Source of the DNA: Halomonas halophila
GTDB lineage: Bacteria; Pseudomonadota; Gammaproteobacteria; Pseudomonadales; Halomonadaceae
Length of the DNA: 5,441 nt
Direction of reading: 5' to 3'
NCBI GenBank assembly: GCA_002433675.1
Contig: DJIP01000200.1
Coordinates: 1-5,441 of the forward strand
Shown here in pieces: positions 1 through 5,441 of this stretch (position 1 is its first letter; every line of letters starts with the position of its first letter). The notes under the pieces were generated by a model. That model had not been told where the DNA came from. It saw only the letters and a program-made list of their open reading frames with translations, and searched no databases. Made by a program: the position numbers and the translations under genes.

Positions 1-842
1 TTGCCCATCACCATGCCGAAGCAGTGGTAGAGCGGTACCGGAATGACCATGCGATCCTGATCGGTCAGGTTCATCGCTCGGGCCACGAACATGCCGTTAT
101 TGAGGATGTTGTGGTGAGACAGGGTGGCGCCCTTGGGCGCGCCGGTGGTGCCGGAGGTGTACTGGATGTTGATCGGCTCGTCGAACTGCAGTCCTGACTG
201 CACCTCGGCCAATTCCTCGGCGCTGACTTCCTCGCTGCGCTCGAAGATGCGCTCCCAGGCGAGCATGCCCGGCAGGGTCTTGGTCGAGTCGAGGCAGATG
301 ACACGCTTGAGTTCGGGCAGCCTGGCCAGTTTGAGCGGGCCGGCCCCCTGGACGTCATTGAGCTCCGGGGCCAGCTCGGCCAGGGTGGCCACGTAGTCCG
401 AGGTCTTGAAGCTGCCCTGGAGGATCAGCGTCGAGGTGCCCGACTGCTTGAGCGCGTAGTCGAGCTCATGGGTGCGGTAACTCGGATTGATGTTGACCAG
501 GATGGCGCCGATCTTGGCGGTGGCGAACTGGGTGATCGTCCACTCGGCGCAGTTGGGCGACCAGATGCCTACCCGGTCGCCTTTCTTGACGCCCATGGCC
601 AGCAGCGCACGGGCCGCCTGATTCACCTCGTCCTGAAGCTCCCGCCAGCGATAGCGTAACCCTTGGTGGCGGCTGATCAAGGCGTCCTGATCGGGGAAGC
701 GGGATACCGTTTCGTCGAAGCAGTCACCGATGGTCTGGCCCTTGAGGGGCAGGTCACTGATGCCGCTGACGTAGCTCACGCTCGAGGGTGAGGGTGCGGT
801 CGAGGGAGCGAGATCGGGAGAGGAAGCAGACTGGCGTGTCAT
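1..842 (-). CDS. Acyl-CoA ligase of the AMP-binding (ACSF2-like) family, partial (C-terminus beyond left edge)
   Basis: Adenylate-forming enzyme expected to activate a free fatty or short/medium-chain carboxylic acid to its CoA thioester using ATP. The frame is open from the ATG at 842 to the left edge, giving 280 codons of a protein that is usually about 550-570 residues in this family. The hallmark phosphate-binding motif YTSGTTGAPKG lies at residues 228-238, followed by ATLSHHN. Upstream are GDRVGIWSPNCAEW and VNINPSYR, typical of the N-terminal subdomain. The segments LPLKGQTIGDCFDE, FKTSDY and PINIQYTSGTTG resemble human ACSF2 and the Pseudomonas 'fatty-acyl-CoA synthase' homologues as I remember them. 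The adenylate hinge and C-terminal lysine domain are outside the window. A weak purine-rich Shine-Dalgarno (GAGAG) precedes the start. The first ~22 residues are rich in Ser, Pro and Ala and look disordered. It lies 128 bases downstream of the MerR regulator in the same direction with no visible terminator, so co-transcription is plausible. The substrate cannot be told from the sequence. Confidence 0.93.
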   Translation of the reverse strand, partial: MTRQSASSPDLAPSTAPSPSSVSYVSGISDLPLKGQTIGDCFDETVSRFPDQDALISRHQGLRYRWRELQDEVNQAARALLAMGVKKGDRVGIWSPNCAEWTITQFATAKIGAILVNINPSYRTHELDYALKQSGTSTLILQGSFKTSDYVATLAELAPELNDVQGAGPLKLARLPELKRVICLDSTKTLPGMLAWERIFERSEEVSAEELAEVQSGLQFDEPINIQYTSGTTGAPKGATLSHHNILNNGMFVARAMNLTDQDRMVIPVPLYHCFGMVMG

Positions 843-970
843 CGTGGCTCTCGTCTTGTCGTCTGGTGATTGCCGTGGGGCAGGGTGTTGTCATTGTTCG
901 GGGGCAGAGCATTGGCCGTCGGGGTGTCGCAGCAGGCGATGGACCAGGAGCCAGTCGTTGAGGACCAGGC

Positions 971-1426
971 CTAGCCCTTCTCGCCGAGCTGACCCAGGGC
1001 GTCACGGGCTCGCCGGTCGACGTCGTCCATCTCGAGGCGCATCAGGCGGATATCCTCGAGCTGGCGGTCGAGCTCGGCACGCTTCTCGGCGATGATCTCG
1101 AGTAGACGCTTGAGCTGGCGGGCATTTCCGTCCGGCATGGCGTCATACATCATCACCACCTCGCGAATCTCGGCCAGCGAGAAGCCGAGCCGCTTGCCCC
1201 TGAGCGTCAGCTTGAGGCGCACCCGATCCTTTTCGCGATAGATGCGCTTCTGGCCCTGGCGTCGCGGCGCCAACAGCCCTTCCTGTTCATAGAAGCGGAT
1301 GGTCCGAGGCGTCACCTCGAACATCTTGGCCAGCTCTCCGATACTGTAGGTGCGGGAGATGGGCGTGGGCTGGCGAGCTTCGCTGGAGGAGCCTGCGGCG
1401 CGGCTGGCGCTGGCGGTTTTGCTCAT
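971..1426 (-). CDS. liuR: MerR-family transcriptional regulator, LiuR type
   Basis: Predicted DNA-binding regulator of branched-chain amino acid catabolism genes, 151 residues. The N-terminal winged helix-turn-helix is clear: YSIGELAKMFEVTPRTIRFY at residues 27-46, then the wing EQEGLLAPRRQGQKRIY (47-63) and the second helical pair LGFSLAEIREVV. Residues ~105-140 (LLEIIAEKRAELDRQLEDI and onward) form a heptad-like dimerisation coiled coil. There is no cysteine anywhere, which argues against metal- or redox-sensing MerR members (CueR, ZntR, SoxR) and fits LiuR, whose ligand is thought to be an acyl-CoA intermediate. I chose the ATG at 1426, preceded by AGGACAG at good spacing. An in-frame ATG at 1480 would add 18 residues of unlike sequence and place the start almost against the operator palindrome. 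The divergent valine operon and the palindrome at 1490-1505 support the assignment; the symbol is by family and context, not proof of orthology. Confidence 0.88.
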   Translation of the reverse strand: MSKTASASRAAGSSSEARQPTPISRTYSIGELAKMFEVTPRTIRFYEQEGLLAPRRQGQKRIYREKDRVRLKLTLRGKRLGFSLAEIREVVMMYDAMPDGNARQLKRLLEIIAEKRAELDRQLEDIRLMRLEMDDVDRRARDALGQLGEKG

Positions 1427-1489
1427 GATGCTCTGTCCTGTTGGGAGGACCCGACGCAGCGGGGTCCTTGGAAAAGACACTAGTCAAAG

Positions 1490-1505
1490 TTTACGTTAAC
1501 GTAAA
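1490..1505. promoter_or_regulatory. Perfect 16-bp palindrome, probable LiuR operator
   Basis: The sequence TTTACGTTAACGTAAA is identical to its own reverse complement over all 16 bases. It sits in a locally AT-rich part of the divergent intergenic region, 64 bases before the regulator start at 1426 and about 226 bases before the isobutyryl-CoA dehydrogenase start at 1732. It agrees with the ACGT-N2-ACGT-type LiuR consensus I remember from comparative studies of proteobacterial branched-chain amino acid regulons; I could not look this up. A single shared site would let the regulator control itself and the valine operon. I do not see convincing -35/-10 pairs on either strand. On the minus strand, TTTACG with a 17-bp spacer and TAGTGT is the best pair and it is weak at -10. 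Confidence 0.8.
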
Positions 1506-1731
1506 GTGTATGTGGCGAAATTGCCCCTCGCCTGGGCAAGGGGCGCCGGTGTCCGGGGCCGCAGCGCCGTGTACGACTATGGGTTGATAGGTCGAAAACC
1601 GAGCAAGTGCTAGGTTGGGTCCCATTGCATGGCGGGGAAGCCGCCCGGTCGGCTGAATGGCTAGCCGAACGGTTCGCTGTCCGACTCGCTGTCTGGCTCG
1701 CCATCGACGCCTTGAACATGAGGATGCCACC
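1506..1731 (+). other. Long leader / intergenic stretch before the valine operon, no gene seen
   Basis: About 225 bases lie between the operator palindrome and the dehydrogenase start. I find no credible small gene or RNA gene here. Visible structure consists of two mutually exclusive short hairpins: TTGCCC (1521-1526) with GGGCAA (1534-1539), and GCCCCT (1523-1528) with AGGGGC (1539-1544). There is also a tight CGAAC/GTTCG stem at 1666-1676 and a 12-base-period repeat at 1674-1705. None is followed by a T-tract, so they are not standard terminators. If transcription starts near the palindrome, the mRNA carries a leader of roughly 200 bases. Alternatively a nearer promoter lies inside this stretch that I do not recognise. 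Confidence 0.45.
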
Positions 1732-2898
1732 ATGGACTTTTCCCTTACCGACGATCAGAAGGCCCTGGTCGACGCCGCCGCCGACTTTGCGCGAGTCGAA
1801 CTCAAGGATCACGCCGCCGAGTGGGACGCCAACTCGCACTTTCCGCTGGACGTCATTCGGCGTGCCGGCGAAGCGGGCTTTCTGGGGATCTATACCCCGG
1901 AAGAACACGGCGGCCTGGGACTCTCGCGCCTGGATGCGTCGCTGATCTTCGAGCAGCTGTCCCAAGGCTGTATCGCCACCACCGCCTACCTGACCATCCA
2001 CAACATGGTCACCTGGATGATTGCCAACTGGGCCACCGACAGTGTCCGTGATCGCTACGTCGAGGCCATGGTCAGCGGTGAGTGGCTCGGTTCCTATTGC
2101 CTGACCGAACCCGGCGCTGGCTCGGATGCCGCCAATCTGCGCACCAAGGCCGTGCGGGACGGTAACGATTATGTCATCGATGGGGCCAAGATGTTCATCT
2201 CCGGTGCCGGTTCCACCGAGGTGCTGGTGGTGATGGCGCGTACCGGTGAGCCGGACAGCGGCGCCCGTGGCGTCTCGGCCTTCGTGGTGCCGGCCGATGC
2301 CGAGGGCGTCAGCTATGGCAAGAACGAGGACAAGATGGGCTGGAAGAGCCAGCCAACCCGACTGGTCAGCTTCGATGGGGTGCGGGTGAGCGCCGACCAT
2401 CGGCTGGGTGACGAGGGTGAAGGTTTCCGGTTTGCCATGAAGGGGCTGGATGGCGGCCGTCTCAATATCGCCAGCTGTTCGCTGGGGGCGGCCCAGCACG
2501 CGCTGACGCTGGCGCGGGACTACCTGGGTGAGCGCAAGCAGTTCGGTCGCGAGCTGTCATCCTTCCAGGCGCTGCAGTTCCGTCTCGCCGACATGGCCAC
2601 GGAATTGATGGCGGCCCGTCTGATGGTACGTCAGGCCGCCTGGCGGCTGGATCAGGGCGATCCCGAGGCGACCGCCCACTGCGCCATGGCCAAGCGCTTT
2701 GCGACCGATATCGGCTTCAAGGTCTGCAACGAGGCACTGCAACTCCACGGGGGCTACGGTTACATTCGTGAGTACCCGCTGGAGCGCCTGGTCCGCGATA
2801 CCCGGGTGCACCAGATTCTCGAGGGGACCAACGAGATCATGCGCCTGATCGTCGGTCGTCGCCTGCTCGCCGATGGCGTGGTCGAATCGCTGCAGTGA
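1732..2898 (+). CDS. Isobutyryl-CoA dehydrogenase (acyl-CoA dehydrogenase family, ACAD8-like)
   Basis: FAD-dependent enzyme expected to oxidise isobutyryl-CoA to methacrylyl-CoA in valine catabolism, passing electrons to electron-transfer flavoprotein. It has 388 residues, normal for the family. FAD/substrate motif YCLTEPGAGSD is at 122-132, with FISGAG and the KMGW segment after it, GRLNIASCS from 242, ERKQFGR in the C-terminal helical domain, and QILEGTNEIMR near the end. The Glu in LEGTNE (residue 364) is at the usual catalytic-base position. Segments such as AEWD, GLSRLDASLIFEQL, GCIATTAYLTIHNM.TWMI, SQPTR and NIASCSLGAA match human ACAD8 closely from memory, better than short-chain or isovaleryl dehydrogenases. 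The start at 1732 has AGGA seven bases upstream; an in-frame ATG at 1657 would add 25 unrelated Arg-rich residues and was rejected. It is first of a three-gene operon. A broader 2-methyl-branched substrate range remains possible. Confidence 0.94.
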   Translation: MDFSLTDDQKALVDAAADFARVELKDHAAEWDANSHFPLDVIRRAGEAGFLGIYTPEEHGGLGLSRLDASLIFEQLSQGCIATTAYLTIHNMVTWMIANWATDSVRDRYVEAMVSGEWLGSYCLTEPGAGSDAANLRTKAVRDGNDYVIDGAKMFISGAGSTEVLVVMARTGEPDSGARGVSAFVVPADAEGVSYGKNEDKMGWKSQPTRLVSFDGVRVSADHRLGDEGEGFRFAMKGLDGGRLNIASCSLGAAQHALTLARDYLGERKQFGRELSSFQALQFRLADMATELMAARLMVRQAAWRLDQGDPEATAHCAMAKRFATDIGFKVCNEALQLHGGYGYIREYPLERLVRDTRVHQILEGTNEIMRLIVGRRLLADGVVESLQ

Positions 2899-2947
2899 CG
2901 GCGGAGTGAACAGACAGCGCATGGAAAAGAGTGCAAGGAGCCAAACA

Positions 2948-4075
2948 ATGAGACACGACCTGGTCAGATTCGAACGCCGCCCGGCGGCCGGCGGCGGCTG
3001 CATCGGCATCGCCACCCTGAACGCGCCCAAGGCCTTGAACGCCTTGTCGCTCGAGATGATCGAGCTGCTTGACGAGAAACTCGAGGAGTGGGCTCAGGAC
3101 CCCGATGTTCACGCGGTATGGCTGGATGGTGAGGGCGACAAGGCCTTCTGCGCCGGTGGCGATGTGGTGGCGCTGGTGCGAGAGCTCAAGCGCGAGCAGG
3201 AGGCCGGGCGCGATGTCGGCAGCTATGCCAGCCACTACTTCTCCGCCGAGTATCGCCTCGACTATCGGCTGCATACCTATCCCAAGCCACTGCTGGTGTG
3301 GGCGGACGGCATTGTCATGGGCGGTGGGCTTGGCCTGACCGCCGGTGGCCGGCATCGCCTGGTGACCGAGACCACTCGGATCGCCATGCCGGAGATCACC
3401 ATCGGTCTATATCCGGATATCGGTGCCAGCTGGTTTCTCAACAAGATGCCGCCTGGCGTCGGGCTCTACCTGGGGCTGACCGGTGCCAGCATCAACGCCC
3501 GGGACGCCCTTGACCTGGGCATGGCGGATCGTTTTATCCCGCGTGAGCGGCGTGACGCGTTGCTCGCGCGACTCTGCGACTGCCACTTCGCCGCGGGCCA
3601 CGTGGCCGACGCCGAGGCGCTGGTGTGCGATGTGCTCGGTGAATTCGAGGCGCCTGAGAAGGCCCCCGGGGCGCAGGTATGGCCTCAACTGGATCACATC
3701 ACCTCGCTGACCTTGAAGGGCCGCGTGGAGGACGCCGTGGCCGCCATCCTGGGTGATGATCGCGAGGGTGACTGGCTTTCGGCCAATCGCGCTCGACTCG
3801 AGAATGGCTGTCCGCTGACCGCTCACCTGGCCTGGCGGATGCTCGAGCGCCATCGCCACTCCTCGCTGGCCGACGCCTTCCGTGACGAGCTGGTGGTGTC
3901 GATCCAGTGCAACGTGCTGGGCGACTTTGCCGAGGGGGTGCGCGCGCTATTGATCGACAAGGACAAGTCTCCGCAGTGGCGGCATCGAGACGTGGCAAGC
4001 GTGGGCAGTGCCGATCTGGCGGCGATGTTCGGTGCTCCCTGGGGCAACGGGCCTGGGCCACTGGACGACCTTTGA
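2948..4075 (+). CDS. 3-hydroxyisobutyryl-CoA hydrolase (enoyl-CoA hydratase/isomerase superfamily)
   Basis: Crotonase-fold thioesterase expected to release free 3-hydroxyisobutyrate from its CoA ester, which pulls the valine pathway forward and removes reactive methacrylyl-CoA. It has 375 residues, longer than a plain enoyl-CoA hydratase (~260) and right for the HIBCH family. FCAGGDV (67-73) and GIVMGGGLGL (121-130) form the CoA-binding and oxyanion-hole region. MPEITIGLYPDIG carries Glu149 and Asp157, eight residues apart as in the catalytic pair of human HIBCH. The long C-terminal extension with FAEGVRALLIDKDKSPQW is also a family trait, separating it from the methacrylyl-CoA hydratase. AAGGAG lies seven bases before the ATG at 2948. 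An in-frame ATG at 2873 overlaps the upstream gene and a second at 2921 lacks a good ribosome site. The gap to the upstream stop is 49 bases, consistent with co-transcription. Confidence 0.93.
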   Translation: MRHDLVRFERRPAAGGGCIGIATLNAPKALNALSLEMIELLDEKLEEWAQDPDVHAVWLDGEGDKAFCAGGDVVALVRELKREQEAGRDVGSYASHYFSAEYRLDYRLHTYPKPLLVWADGIVMGGGLGLTAGGRHRLVTETTRIAMPEITIGLYPDIGASWFLNKMPPGVGLYLGLTGASINARDALDLGMADRFIPRERRDALLARLCDCHFAAGHVADAEALVCDVLGEFEAPEKAPGAQVWPQLDHITSLTLKGRVEDAVAAILGDDREGDWLSANRARLENGCPLTAHLAWRMLERHRHSSLADAFRDELVVSIQCNVLGDFAEGVRALLIDKDKSPQWRHRDVASVGSADLAAMFGAPWGNGPGPLDDL

Positions 4076-4134
4076 TCGCTGCTCGGCGAGCCAGGACAAC
4101 AATCACAATTCGTTAGATAGCCAGGAGACATCTT

Positions 4135-5043
4135 ATGCAAATCGCCTTTATCGGCCTTGGCAACATGGGCGCGCCGATGGCCGCCAATCTGGTCGGCGCG
4201 GGCCATCAGGTGCGGGTCTTCGACCTGGTCGAATCGGCCATGGCGACGCTTGAAGAGCAGGGCGCGAGTCGCGCGAGTTCCGCCCTGGAGGCCGCCGAAG
4301 GCGCCGAGGTGGTGGTGTCGATGCTACCGGCGGGGGCGCACGTCAAGGCGCTGTACCTCGGCCGTGACGGCGCCGCGGGGCTGCTTGACCAGCTCTCGTC
4401 GCGGCCCTTGCTGCTTGATGCCTCCACCATCTCGCCGGACGATGCCCGGCTGGTGGCAGGCGAGGCCGCCAAGCGCGGCCTGGCCTACCTCGATGCGCCG
4501 GTGTCTGGCGGCATCGGTGGCGCCAAGGCCGGCACCCTGACCTTTATCGTCGGCGGCGACGCCGATGCCTACGAGCAGGCCCGTCCGGTACTCGAGGCCA
4601 TGGGCAAGAACCTGTTCCACGCAGGCCCCAGTGGCAGCGGCCAGGTGGCCAAGATCTGCAACAACATGCTGCTTGGCATCCTGATGAGCGGCACCGCCGA
4701 GGCGCTGTCTCTCGGGGTCAAGAATGGCATGGATCCGGCCGTGCTGTCGGAGATCATGAAGCAGAGCAGCGGCGGCAACTGGGCGTTGAACGTCTACAAC
4801 CCCTGGCCCGGTGTGATGGAGGGTTCCGCCGCCTCACGTGACTATCAGGGCGGTTTCCTGACCGACCTGATGGCCAAGGACCTGGGGCTTGCCTGGGAGC
4901 TGGCGCTTGAGTCCCGCGCCAGCGTGCCGATGGGGTCCCAGGCGCGCAACCTGTTCGCGCTGCACAGCGCCCAGGGCAACGGTGGTCTGGATTTCTCGAG
5001 CATCCAGGCGCTGTACCGGGCCGGCGAGGCGTCCGGCGAATAA
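4135..5043 (+). CDS. mmsB: 3-hydroxyisobutyrate dehydrogenase
   Basis: Oxidises 3-hydroxyisobutyrate to methylmalonate semialdehyde, the step after the hydrolase encoded just upstream. It has 302 residues, typical for MmsB (~295-300). The N-terminal Rossmann motif FIGLGNMGAPMAANL (5-19) has Gly7, Gly9 and Gly12. The acidic Asp30 at the end of the second strand (VRVFDL) points to NAD rather than NADP. DAPVSGG at 120-126 is the substrate-binding motif, and Lys173 in VAKICNNMLLGI is the conserved catalytic lysine of the beta-hydroxyacid dehydrogenase family. The central NWALNVYNPWPGV and the ending DFSSIQALY are characteristic of true 3-hydroxyisobutyrate dehydrogenases rather than tartronate semialdehyde reductases. 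AGGAGA lies six bases before the ATG. It is 59 bases after the hydrolase stop and is the last gene of the apparent operon; the usual partner mmsA is not beside it. Confidence 0.95.
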   Translation: MQIAFIGLGNMGAPMAANLVGAGHQVRVFDLVESAMATLEEQGASRASSALEAAEGAEVVVSMLPAGAHVKALYLGRDGAAGLLDQLSSRPLLLDASTISPDDARLVAGEAAKRGLAYLDAPVSGGIGGAKAGTLTFIVGGDADAYEQARPVLEAMGKNLFHAGPSGSGQVAKICNNMLLGILMSGTAEALSLGVKNGMDPAVLSEIMKQSSGGNWALNVYNPWPGVMEGSAASRDYQGGFLTDLMAKDLGLAWELALESRASVPMGSQARNLFALHSAQGNGGLDFSSIQALYRAGEASGE

Positions 5044-5118
5044 GGTGGCAGACGACATCCGGGCCTCGTCGTTCGACGTCAAGGCTCGCGACACGTCGTC
5101 GATCGACCAAGGTGGGGG

Positions 5119-5147
5119 TTGGCAAGACCGACCATTAGGTCTACATT
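5119..5147 (+). promoter_or_regulatory. Predicted sigma70 promoter of gcdH
   Basis: The -35 element TTGGCA (5119-5124) matches the consensus at five of six bases. It is separated by exactly 17 bases from TACATT (5142-5147), which matches the -10 consensus at four of six. Transcription would start near 5154, giving a leader of about 27 bases that includes the GGAG ribosome site at 5169-5172. The position directly before gcdH, and the 137-base gap after mmsB, suggest gcdH has its own transcript. No clear terminator is visible after mmsB, so readthrough from the valine operon is possible. Confidence 0.55.
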
Positions 5148-5162
5148 TGATGAAAATGTAGA
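5140..5162. promoter_or_regulatory. Perfect 9-bp inverted repeat overlapping the gcdH promoter, probable operator
   Basis: The arms TCTACATTT (5140-5148) and AAATGTAGA (5154-5162) are perfect reverse complements around the spacer GATGA. The left arm contains the whole predicted -10 box and the right arm covers the predicted start point. A dimeric regulator bound here would block the promoter, so repression is the simplest reading. It does not resemble the LiuR palindrome at 1490-1505, so a different regulator is implied. The dyad lacks a symmetric T-N11-A core, which makes a classic LysR-type site less likely. A 5' mRNA hairpin is the alternative, but only the right arm would be transcribed from the predicted start. 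Confidence 0.55.
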
Positions 5163-5180
5163 AATTCTGGAGCCCCCACC

Positions 5181-5441
5181 ATGACCAGCATCACCCCCGT
5201 TACCTGGGAAGATCCCTTCCGCCTCGTCGATCAACTCGACGAGGAAGAGCGTATGGTCCAGCAGACCGCCCACGACTACTGCCAGGAAAAGCTGCTTCCC
5301 CGGGTGCTCGAGGCCAACCGTCACGAGCGCTTCGATCGCGAGATCATGAACGAGATGGGGGAGCTTGGACTGCTCGGCGCCACCATCGATGGCTACGGCT
5401 GCGCCGGCATGAACTACGTCAGCTACGGCCTGATCGCCCGT
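5181..5441 (+). CDS. gcdH: Glutaryl-CoA dehydrogenase, partial (N-terminal 87 residues; continues past right edge)
   Basis: FAD enzyme that dehydrogenates and decarboxylates glutaryl-CoA to crotonyl-CoA in lysine, tryptophan and glutarate breakdown. Only the first 87 codons are present of a protein normally about 390 residues. The visible part is the N-terminal helical domain of an acyl-CoA dehydrogenase with features I recognise as specific to this member: [18 protein letters not shown] near the start, [16 protein letters not shown], and [30 protein letters not shown]. That combination differs clearly from the isobutyryl-CoA dehydrogenase upstream. GGAG (5169-5172) sits eight bases before the ATG at 5181. 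Catalytic and FAD-binding motifs are outside the window, so integrity cannot be judged. It has its own promoter and dyad and is probably not part of the valine operon. Confidence 0.92.
   Translation, partial: MTSITPVTWEDPFRLVDQLDEEERMVQQTAHDYCQEKLLPRVLEANRHERFDREIMNEMGELGLLGATIDGYGCAGMNYVSYGLIAR

Noticed and set aside
941..969. Direct repeat GGACCAGG (941-948 and 962-969) at the end of the regulator gene
   Set aside because: Only eight bases, two copies, no symmetry and no placement relative to a promoter; likely chance.
971..1426. Metal-responsive MerR regulator (CueR/ZntR-like)
   Set aside because: The protein has no cysteines, and its neighbours are acyl-CoA catabolism genes.
1657..1731. 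Upstream in-frame ATG extending the isobutyryl-CoA dehydrogenase by 25 residues
   Set aside because: The added Arg-rich residues do not resemble the family, and the ATG at 1732 has a well-placed AGGA and the expected MDFSLTDDQ start.
1480..2499. 339-codon open frame on the minus strand opposite the isobutyryl-CoA dehydrogenase
   Set aside because: It is a shadow of a GC-rich coding gene, its product has no recognisable motif, and it would read through the operator palindrome to end beside the regulator.
5048..5071. Possible terminator hairpin after mmsB (ACGAC pairing with GTCGT)
   Set aside because: The stem is only five or six bases with an 11-base loop, and no T-tract follows.
5098..5107. 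10-bp palindrome GTCGATCGAC between mmsB and gcdH
   Set aside because: It is composed of GATC/CG-rich words that are common in GC-rich genomes, and it lies upstream of the -35 with no other support.

Overview
The window looks like chromosomal DNA of a GC-rich gammaproteobacterium. The genes resemble Halomonas or Pseudomonas homologues, and Halomonadaceae is my best guess, but it rests on remembered protein similarity and base composition only. I see no mobile element, RNA gene or CRISPR array.

Layout. Minus strand, left side: the first 280 codons of an ACSF2-type acyl-CoA ligase (1-842, running off the left edge), preceded in the same direction by a cysteine-free MerR-family regulator of the LiuR type (971-1426). 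A 305-base divergent intergenic region follows, containing a perfect 16-bp palindrome (1490-1505) that fits a LiuR operator. Plus strand, right side: isobutyryl-CoA dehydrogenase (1732-2898), 3-hydroxyisobutyryl-CoA hydrolase (2948-4075) and 3-hydroxyisobutyrate dehydrogenase mmsB (4135-5043). These are spaced 49 and 59 bases apart, each with a good Shine-Dalgarno sequence, so they probably form one operon. After a 137-base gap with its own promoter and a strong dyad comes the start of glutaryl-CoA dehydrogenase gcdH (5181 to the right edge).

How it works together. The three plus-strand genes cover three of the four steps from isobutyryl-CoA to methylmalonate semialdehyde in valine breakdown: dehydrogenation, (hydration, not encoded here), thioester hydrolysis and alcohol oxidation. 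The methacrylyl-CoA hydratase and the semialdehyde dehydrogenase (mmsA) are not in the window. The divergent LiuR-type regulator with its palindrome is the likely controller of the operon and of itself. gcdH belongs to lysine/tryptophan (glutaryl-CoA) breakdown and appears to be separately controlled. This is a well-known type of catabolic region. The points most worth a second look are the two clear operator-like palindromes and the long structured leader before the valine genes.
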